From an uncultured Dorea sp. (GTDB taxonomy: Bacteria > Bacillota > Clostridia > Lachnospirales > Lachnospiraceae), in contig CAJTQA010000045.1 in assembly GCA_910578455.1 (NCBI GenBank), positions 1 through 27,724 of the forward strand: 27,724 bases of DNA, given 5' to 3'. Shown piece by piece: positions 23,164-27,724 of this stretch. The notes under the pieces were generated by a model. The model was not told the DNA's origin. It saw only the letters and a program-made list of their open reading frames with translations, and searched no databases. Positions within the stretch are counted from its first letter, which is position 1. Each line of letters opens with the position of its first letter. The position numbers and the translations under genes were made by a program.

Positions 23164-23418
23164 TTATTCAGCCTCTCCTGAAACTTCTTCAAGTTTCTGA
23201 GAGAAATCCGTAAACGCCGAATAATCAATTTCAACCTCGTCCTTCGGCCTTTTCGCCTCATACATCCCATATGCCGACCAGCCAATCCAGCCCACCAAAA
23301 GAACTCCGACCAGCCCCACCATGCACTTCCGCAGCACATTATGGAGCTTTTCTTTCCTCATGTTCTGTTTACGGTTCGCCTTTTCCTTTTTATACTGATC
23401 AACCTTTTCCTGACTCAT
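23164..23418 (-). CDS. Small single-pass membrane protein of unknown function
   Basis: I do not recognise this 84-residue protein. A very basic, Lys/Arg/Gln-rich N-terminus (about 1-30) precedes one membrane segment (about 32-52, MVGLVGVLLVGWIGWSAYGM region). The C-terminus is short and acidic (DEVEIDYSAF onward) and is predicted to lie outside by the positive-inside rule. The ATG at 23418 is chosen for AAGGAG nine bases upstream; the frame continues to 23460 without a better start. It lies between the DegV-family gene and the mraZ operon and is closed by a strong terminator. The topology resembles small divisome or coiled-coil partners, but nothing ties it to division except position. Confidence 0.75.
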   Translation of the reverse strand: MSQEKVDQYKKEKANRKQNMRKEKLHNVLRKCMVGLVGVLLVGWIGWSAYGMYEAKRPKDEVEIDYSAFTDFSQKLEEVSGEAE

Positions 23419-23513
23419 GACACGCAACTCCTTTATACCGTCAAATATTTCCTCATACATGCCGGTTCAACAAAACCTGCATACACAAAAGTAGTTTATC
23501 ACAGATCCGAAAA

Positions 23514-24353
23514 TTATACAACCACAATTATTCCGCCGTCAGAGGCATACATGCTGCTGATTCCCGCCGTGTCAAGGACAATGACATCTTTAAACCCCGC
23601 CCGGGATACAAGCATGTTCTTCACCTGCTCCGCGCGCTCCCTGCAATTGCAGTGCGAGATGGCCAGGATTCTTTCTGTCGAGTTCTTCAGGTTCTCAACA
23701 ATTGCATCCGCCATCTTGGACAAAGCCTTCTTCGTTCCCCTCGCCTGACCCAGCTGGCAGATATTGCCCTCCGGCGTGGCCCCCATGACAGGCTTGATGT
23801 TAAGAGCCGTCGCGACTACCGCTTTGATTCCCGTAAGCCGCCCGTTCTTGCGGAGCGTATCAAGGGTCTCCAGCACAAAATACGTATTCTGGCTCTCGAT
23901 ATAGCTTTCCACCGTCCTTACCACATCCGGAAAACTCATCCCTTTCTCCTCACATTCCGCTATCTTTAACGCGATTAAAGTTTCCCCGACGGATGCCGAG
24001 CGGGAATTAAATACATATATATCCTTTTCCCCATACTCTTCCATATAAAGCTTTCTCCCAAGCTCCGCACTATTGTAAGAACCGCTGAGCTCTGCCGAAA
24101 GAGTCACCGCATACACATGCTCCGCGCCGCAGCAGAAAAGCTCCATATAGCGCTCCGGCGACGGGCAGGAGGATTTCGGGCACTCCGGGCATTCTTTCAC
24201 TCTTCTCAGAAAATCCGCCTGGTCAAAAGTCTCGTCATCTATGATATGATGCCCCCCAACTTCAATGCTGAGAGACGCCGTCTCATAGTTCCCCGAATTT
24301 TTCATGTCCGCACTCAGCTCCCCGCAGCTGTCCACTATAATCTTATAACTCAT
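23514..24353 (-). CDS. DegV family protein (fatty-acid-binding)
   Basis: The 279-residue EDD/DegV-fold protein begins MSYKIIVDSCGELS, has SSCPSPERYMELF at the usual position of the conserved Thr/Ser-Ser-X-Pro-Ser-Pro loop, and then TLSAELSGSYNSA. Members bind a fatty acid, and the FakB subgroup presents it to the kinase FakA for phosphorylation. Many genomes carry several DegV paralogues, so a role in fatty acid use is likely but the specific ligand is unknown. The N-terminal pocket has more cysteines than usual (CPECPKSSC, FCCGAEH), which is unusual. The ATG has GGGAGGA upstream. The 119-base region before it is AT-rich with no convincing promoter. Confidence 0.9.
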   Translation of the reverse strand: MSYKIIVDSCGELSADMKNSGNYETASLSIEVGGHHIIDDETFDQADFLRRVKECPECPKSSCPSPERYMELFCCGAEHVYAVTLSAELSGSYNSAELGRKLYMEEYGEKDIYVFNSRSASVGETLIALKIAECEEKGMSFPDVVRTVESYIESQNTYFVLETLDTLRKNGRLTGIKAVVATALNIKPVMGATPEGNICQLGQARGTKKALSKMADAIVENLKNSTERILAISHCNCRERAEQVKNMLVSRAGFKDVIVLDTAGISSMYASDGGIIVVV

Positions 24354-24472
24354 AACAATCCTCCCGGTACATCAACATTCGTATCATTTTGGCACGTCAT
24401 TCATTTCTATGCCACATAGTTTTCAATACTACATATTCATCATAGCATATTTATACCAGAAAGAAAAGCACT

Positions 24473-25642
24473 TTATTCATTGAATTGTATTCTTCTTGAA
24501 ACTCCTAGGGCAATCCCCATCTCAGCCATCAGAAACAGGATGGACGTGCCTCCGTAACTGATAAACGGCAGGGTAATCCCCGTTGTCGGTATCAGGTTGA
24601 TGACAACCGCCACATTCAGGATTACCTGCAGGGCAATATGTACGAAGATTCCCGTAACAATCAGGGATCCGTAAAGATCCGGCGCATTTTGGGCGATAAA
24701 TAAGAGCCTGTACAGAAGCATGCCAAAAAGAAGCAGTATGACAATCGCCCCGAACACCCCAAGCTCCTCGCATACAATTGAAAGTATCATGTCGTTCTGC
24801 ACTTCCGGGATAATCATCTTCTGTGCGCTGTTTCCCAGACCCTTCCCGAAAAAGCCTCCCGAGCCGATGGCATACAGCGCCTGCATGACCTGGTAGCCTC
24901 CGTCCGATGCATGTGCCTCCGGGTCAAGCCACACTAAGATCCTCCGCATTCGGAAACTCCCCGAATCCGCCATGCTCGCCCCTAGGATCCTCGCCATGGC
25001 AATGACCGCCAAAAGCCCTCCCGAGGCTATCACCACAAAGGGCGCCGTCTTTGGATGCACGACAAAAAGCATCACACAGGAAATCCCCATTACAATGATA
25101 GCGGTGCTTAAGTTGTCCGTCCACAGGTAGACACATGCCGCCGAAATGCCGCCCCATATCAGCACCTTCTTCATCCCTTCCCATTTGTTCATCTGCTTGC
25201 CGATGGCGCAGATTACAAGCGGTATGAAAAGAATCACCGCGATCTTCGCCACCTCCGCCGGCTGGAACTGCTGATTCCCGGGAAGCTTTAGCCACCTTCT
25301 CGCCCCATTTACCTCTTTTCCGAGAGGAGTCTGCACAAGCAGCATAAGCCCAAGTGATAAGAAATACAATTTTTTCGCATGCCTTGCATATACATGGTAG
25401 TTGATTTTAGAGATAACATAAATTCCAATGAATCCCAGCACGCAAAATGATGCCTGCCGCTTAAAATAATGCATGCTGTCCCCATAGCTCACCAGCGCGC
25501 TGTAAGAGCTGGTGCTGTAGAGCATCACCAGCCCAAAGCATACTAAAAATATAAGTATGGCAAGTAAGCTGTAATCATAATACCTGATTTTCTCAGGCCT
25601 GTTGTCCCTTCTGCTCTTCCTGCGTTTTCCCGCGTTTCCCAT
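24473..25642 (-). CDS. SEDS glycosyltransferase, FtsW/SpoVE-like paralogue
   Basis: The 389-residue multispanning protein is closely related to the ftsW product in this window. Shared blocks include LVMLYSTSSYSA, FQPAEVAKIAVILF, TDNLSTAIIVMGI, GLGNSAQKMIIPEVQNDMIL and GITLPFISYGGTS. It should polymerise glycan strands together with a class B PBP. The basic N-terminus (GKRRKSRRDNRPEK) is cytoplasmic. The gene is alone, outside the division cluster, behind its own promoter and after the cotJ terminator. A SpoVE role with the SpoVD-type PBP is plausible but unproven; RodA is less likely given the greater similarity to the FtsW/SpoVE pattern. The ATG has GGGAG upstream. Confidence 0.9.
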   Translation of the reverse strand: MGNAGKRRKSRRDNRPEKIRYYDYSLLAILIFLVCFGLVMLYSTSSYSALVSYGDSMHYFKRQASFCVLGFIGIYVISKINYHVYARHAKKLYFLSLGLMLLVQTPLGKEVNGARRWLKLPGNQQFQPAEVAKIAVILFIPLVICAIGKQMNKWEGMKKVLIWGGISAACVYLWTDNLSTAIIVMGISCVMLFVVHPKTAPFVVIASGGLLAVIAMARILGASMADSGSFRMRRILVWLDPEAHASDGGYQVMQALYAIGSGGFFGKGLGNSAQKMIIPEVQNDMILSIVCEELGVFGAIVILLLFGMLLYRLLFIAQNAPDLYGSLIVTGIFVHIALQVILNVAVVINLIPTTGITLPFISYGGTSILFLMAEMGIALGVSRRIQFNE

Positions 25643-25688
25643 ATATTTACACTCCCATCATATGTGCCCCAAAATAGCTGGCGATACT

Positions 25689-25717
25689 ATTATACTTGTA
25701 CGCACTTATAAAAACAA
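25689..25717 (-). promoter_or_regulatory. Candidate SigA promoter of the SEDS paralogue
   Basis: On the minus strand a perfect -10 TATAAT (25694-25689) lies 17 bp from TTGTTT (25717-25712), a weak -35 with 3 of 6 matches. Leader about 40 bases. Confidence 0.45.
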
Positions 25718-25734
25718 GACTCTTCTTTTCACAA

Positions 25735-25766
25735 AATGGCCCGGGAACAAATGTTTCCAGGCCATT
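25735..25766 (-). terminator. Probable terminator of the cotJ operon
   Basis: 25766-25753 can pair with 25748-25735 in a 14-bp stem with one mismatch and one wobble, around a 4-base loop, starting a few bases after the cotJC stop. The T-tract is weak (TTTTGTG). Confidence 0.65.
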
Positions 25767-25771
25767 GCACG

Positions 25772-26383
25772 CTATTTGCAGTTAGCTCTTAAATCAAATT
25801 CCGGATTGATCGCGTAGAAATTCTTGCTGTCCAAGTGATCCTGGACGATTCTTAAGGATTCACCGAACCTTTGATAATGCACGATCTCCCGCTCCCGGAG
25901 GAATTTTATCGGGTCGCATACTTCCGGATCTTTTACAAGGCGCAGGATATTGTCGTAAGTTGTGCGGGCTTTCTGCTCTGCCGCCATATCCTCATGCAGG
26001 TCTGTAATCGGATCTCCTTTTGACTGGAAGTAAGTTGCCGTCCAGGGAGAACCGCCCGCAGACTGCGGCCAGAGAGCCAGCGTATGATCCACATAATATT
26101 TGTCAAAGCCTGACTTTTCTATCTGTTCCGGAGTAAGATCCCGCGTAAGCTGGTGTACAATCGCGCAGATCATTTCCATGTGGGCCAATTCTTCCGTACC
26201 AATATCCGTCAATATCCCCGTCACTTCATTATACGGCATGGTATACCGCTGTGAAAGATATCTCATGGAAGCGGCAAGCTCTCCGTCCGGCCCTCCGAAC
26301 TGGCTGATGATTACCTGGGCAATCTTTGGATTTGTCTGCGTTATCTTTACCGGATACTGTAACCTTTTCTCATAATTCCACAT
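25772..26383 (-). CDS. cotJC: Spore coat protein CotJC, manganese-catalase family
   Basis: The 203-residue protein has the four-helix di-manganese catalase fold and is an inner spore coat component. The five metal ligands of manganese catalase are recognisable with family spacing: Glu35, Glu65 and His68 (in GTEELAHME), Glu136 (in AAEQKAR) and His169 (in REREIVHYQRFGE). Catalase activity in the coat is therefore plausible, though it is not established for every CotJC. It is last in cotJA-cotJB-cotJC, three bases after cotJB. Length matches CotJC rather than the longer vegetative manganese catalases. Confidence 0.95.
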   Translation of the reverse strand: MWNYEKRLQYPVKITQTNPKIAQVIISQFGGPDGELAASMRYLSQRYTMPYNEVTGILTDIGTEELAHMEMICAIVHQLTRDLTPEQIEKSGFDKYYVDHTLALWPQSAGGSPWTATYFQSKGDPITDLHEDMAAEQKARTTYDNILRLVKDPEVCDPIKFLREREIVHYQRFGESLRIVQDHLDSKNFYAINPEFDLRANCK

Positions 26384-26386
26384 AGA

Positions 26387-26656
26387 CTAGCATCCCCCTT
26401 CCTGCCACGGCCACGGCTCGTGAATCCATGTCCAGTGATCCTCGCACGGGCTAGCGGTGTCAAGCGTCAGCGGACCGTAATATTTCGCATACTCCTTAAG
26501 CGCCTGTACGCGCTGCTTTTTAAATTCCTCAAAGTATTCAAGCGCCTCTGCATTGCAGGGGTGCGTATCCAGAAACAGCTTTACGTCGTCCACGGCAAAG
26601 CTTACAATGTTGATCCATTCCATTAATTCGTGACGGCAAGGTCTCTGTTCACTCAT
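26387..26656 (-). CDS. cotJB: Spore coat protein CotJB
   Basis: The 89-residue small coat protein belongs to the CotJB family. The core MEWINIVSFAVDDVKLFLDTHPCNAEALEYF is divergent but recognisable, and the C-terminus YYGPLTLDTA followed by Trp-rich WTWIHEPWPWQEGG is characteristic. Its start overlaps the cotJA stop in an ATGA, which indicates translational coupling. It works with CotJA and CotJC in coat assembly; no enzymatic activity is known. Confidence 0.93.
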   Translation of the reverse strand: MSEQRPCRHELMEWINIVSFAVDDVKLFLDTHPCNAEALEYFEEFKKQRVQALKEYAKYYGPLTLDTASPCEDHWTWIHEPWPWQEGGC

Positions 26657-27006
26657 TTACAGCACCCTCCTATTCCCCGAAACGGCTTATTCAGTTCCTT
26701 AAAGATCGTGCCATGGCAAAAGCCTTTGTCAGCCTCATAGATGTCGCACCACTCCTGCCACGGCACGTAAGCCATCGCCAGAGGCATGCCGCGCAGTTCA
26801 TCATAGCTGCCCTTGTCATTGCAGCACACAATTTCCGGTTCCTGGCAGGCCGGCTCGCGGGGCGGCTGGCAGATCGGCTCACGCTGCATCTGGCAGGACG
26901 GCTCACGCTGCATCTGGCAGGAGCCTTGTGTATTCGTGCAGGATCTTGCACAATTTCCGCGTCTAATATTCATATATTCCGGTGATTGATAACGGTAATT
27001 TGGCAT
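26653..27006 (-). CDS. cotJA: Spore coat-associated protein CotJA with Cys-rich repeats
   Basis: The 117-residue protein carries the conserved CotJA block near its C-terminus: PLAMAYVPWQEWCDIYEA, then HGTIFKELNKPF. Upstream is an unusual Cys-rich segment with three octapeptide copies, SCQMQREP, SCQMQREP and ICQPPREP (29-52), plus a partial ACQEPE. The two first copies are near-identical at DNA level (24-base period). It has 13 cysteines in all, far more than short CotJA proteins, which suggests disulfide crosslinking in the coat. The ATG at 27006 is chosen for AAGGGAG about eight bases upstream; the frame remains open to 27060 but that part overlaps the promoter. Confidence 0.88.
   Translation of the reverse strand: MPNYRYQSPEYMNIRRGNCARSCTNTQGSCQMQREPSCQMQREPICQPPREPACQEPEIVCCNDKGSYDELRGMPLAMAYVPWQEWCDIYEADKGFCHGTIFKELNKPFRGIGGCCK
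26833..26922 (-). repeat. 24-bp tandem repeat inside cotJA
   Basis: Three complete and one partial 24-base units encode the Cys-Gln-x-x-Arg-Glu-Pro octapeptide. The first two units are almost the same at DNA level and the third and fourth are more diverged, as expected for stepwise duplication. The copy number may vary between strains. Confidence 0.85.
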
Positions 27007-27040
27007 ATATGATTCTCCCTTCATAAATATTTGCAATATT

Positions 27041-27068
27041 ATTGTATGAGAATATGCCAAAGATGTGC
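27041..27068 (-). promoter_or_regulatory. SigE-type promoter of the cotJ operon
   Basis: On the minus strand, CATACAAT (27048-27041) is a complete match to the SigE -10 consensus. GCACATC (27068-27062), 5 of 7 to the -35 consensus KMATATT, is 13 bp upstream. In Bacillus cotJ is transcribed by SigE, which supports the call. The -35 touches the T-tract of the preceding terminator. Confidence 0.68.
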
Positions 27069-27098
27069 AAAAAACGGGTCGGGAAACCTCCCGACCCG
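27069..27098 (-). terminator. Intrinsic terminator of the zinc-ribbon gene
   Basis: A perfect 10-bp GC-rich stem (CGGGTCGGGA at 27075-27084 with its complement at 27089-27098), a 4-base loop and TTTTTT on the minus strand, 30 bases after the stop. Confidence 0.94.
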
Positions 27099-27128
27099 CA
27101 TATCAGATACGCTGTAGTTATCCGAAAC

Positions 27129-27632
27129 TTATTTAAAAAACAAAAGATACGCAATAGCTGCCGCAACTACTATAATCGCAATTCCAAGGATGATAATCGG
27201 CGCTTTTGACACTTTGTCATCATCATAATCATCATATTCGTCATCATAATAATCATCTTCGTAATCTCTCTGGCGCTTCTTAGTATTTGCCTTCTTCTTT
27301 TTGCTTCTGCCGTCGCCTACCGCAAGCATCTCATCGTAGGCCCTACGCATCTCTTCTTCCCGCTTATCCCGAACCTTCTTTGGCGGAAGGTTCGAATACC
27401 TCTGTTCATCCTCGTCGTCTCTGTCTCTTGTCTTCCTTACCTTCTGGGATGACGCACTGCTCCTGGAACTTTTTGCTCCCTGTTTCGGCGCGCTTTTTTT
27501 CGGGCTTTTGGCCTCCTCTTTTACTGTCTCACTCTGTGGCGCTTTGTATTTTTTCTTGCAATTATAGCACAATAAATAATTAGGATCTTTCTTTCCTGGT
27601 CTCAACTGCTGACCGCATACCGGACATTTCAT
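27129..27632 (-). CDS. Zinc-ribbon, tail-anchored membrane protein of unknown function
   Basis: The 167-residue protein starts with a four-Cys zinc ribbon (Cys3, Cys6, Cys22, Cys25). A long low-complexity Lys/Ser/Arg-rich linker (about 30-122) contains a short predicted helix, KREEEMRRAYDEML. A dense Asp/Tyr tract (about 123-139) is followed by one C-terminal membrane segment (145-165). The ribbon should therefore be cytoplasmic, tethered to the membrane by its tail. I know of no function for this architecture; similar zinc-ribbon-plus-TM proteins are common in clostridia and mostly unassigned. It is monocistronic, with GAGGAGG 12 bases before the ATG and a promoter whose -10 lies in a perfect inverted repeat. 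Confidence 0.85.
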   Translation of the reverse strand: MKCPVCGQQLRPGKKDPNYLLCYNCKKKYKAPQSETVKEEAKSPKKSAPKQGAKSSRSSASSQKVRKTRDRDDEDEQRYSNLPPKKVRDKREEEMRRAYDEMLAVGDGRSKKKKANTKKRQRDYEDDYYDDEYDDYDDDKVSKAPIIILGIAIIVVAAAIAYLLFFK

Positions 27633-27655
27633 TTGTATCTTTTGCCTCCTCGCCT

Positions 27656-27676
27656 TATAATCTGTTATAGATTATA
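27656..27676. promoter_or_regulatory. Inverted repeat over the zinc-ribbon gene -10
   Basis: TATAATCT (27656-27663) and AGATTATA (27669-27676) form a perfect 8-bp inverted repeat with a 5-base centre. One arm contains the -10 element and the other lies just past the expected start site. It could be a repressor operator or a chance feature of AT-rich DNA. Confidence 0.4.
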
Positions 27677-27699
27677 CTACAAGAAACTGAAAATAGCAA
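27671..27699 (-). promoter_or_regulatory. SigA-type promoter of the zinc-ribbon gene
   Basis: On the minus strand a perfect -10 TATAAT (27676-27671) is 17 bp from TTGCTA (27699-27694), 4 of 6 to consensus. Expected start near 27664, leader about 32 bases. Confidence 0.62.
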
Positions 27700-27724
27700 A
27701 CACTCTATCTATTTTTTCCTAATA

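Noticed and set aside
24354..24472. Promoter for the DegV-family gene
   Set aside because: The region has TATGAT and TTGAAA-like words but none paired at a credible spacing, so I made no call.
26833..26922. Possible CRISPR or non-coding direct repeats
   Set aside because: The 24-bp units are contiguous without spacers and stay in frame inside cotJA.
1..27724. Mobile element, defence island or secondary metabolite cluster
   Set aside because: No transposase, integrase, terminal repeats, nuclease/toxin pairs or biosynthetic modules were seen; base composition looks even across the window by eye.

Overview
The window reads as chromosomal DNA from a spore-forming, low-to-mid GC Bacillota, most likely a Lachnospiraceae-type clostridium. 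The reasons are a dcw cell-division cluster that runs directly into spoIIGA-sigE-sigG, a cotJ operon, SpoVD- and SpoVE-type proteins, strong AAGGAGG-type ribosome binding sites and several TTG/GTG starts. Nearly everything lies on the minus strand; only two genes are on the plus strand. There are no rRNA or tRNA genes, IS elements, phage genes or CRISPR arrays that I can see, and no intergenic gap exceeds about 240 bases.

Layout, left to right. 1-6280: a plus-strand YqeY/GatB-like gene converges on a minus-strand housekeeping block, pth-mfd-(PrsA-like lipoprotein). Divergent from pth is a membrane-anchored FMN_bind-like protein with a strikingly good SigE-type promoter. 6280-7230: a HAD phosphatase followed by a small acidic protein. 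7356-11493: the sporulation sigma block, transcribed spoIIGA, sigE, beta-CASP metallo-hydrolase, sigG. 11671-23043: the division/peptidoglycan cluster, transcribed mraZ, rsmH, ftsL, ftsI-type PBP, spoVD-type PBP, mraY, murD, ftsW, divIB, ftsZ. 23164-25642: a small membrane protein, a DegV-family protein and a second SEDS glycosyltransferase. 25772-27006: the cotJA-cotJB-cotJC coat operon. 27129-27632: a zinc-ribbon, tail-anchored protein.

The genes describe the route from vegetative division to endospore formation. MraZ sits behind a promoter covered by a 10-bp-phased array of its probable binding boxes. FtsZ, DivIB, FtsL, FtsW and the FtsI-type PBP form the divisome core. MraY and MurD supply lipid-linked precursor. 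SpoVD and one SEDS protein probably act in spore cortex synthesis. SpoIIGA processes pro-SigE in the mother cell, and SigE-type promoters then appear in front of cotJ and the FMN_bind-like gene. SigG acts later in the forespore.

The most interesting content is regulatory rather than a new enzyme system. It includes the MraZ box array, a spoIIG-like promoter with an abnormally long spacer and 0A-like boxes, and a terminator-like hairpin plus internal promoter that appear to isolate spoVD inside the dcw cluster. A hairpin abuts the sigG ribosome binding site, and an uncharacterised SigE-type target gene lies beside pth. All promoter and hairpin calls were made by eye and are untested. Nothing here looks like a novel defence or mobile system.
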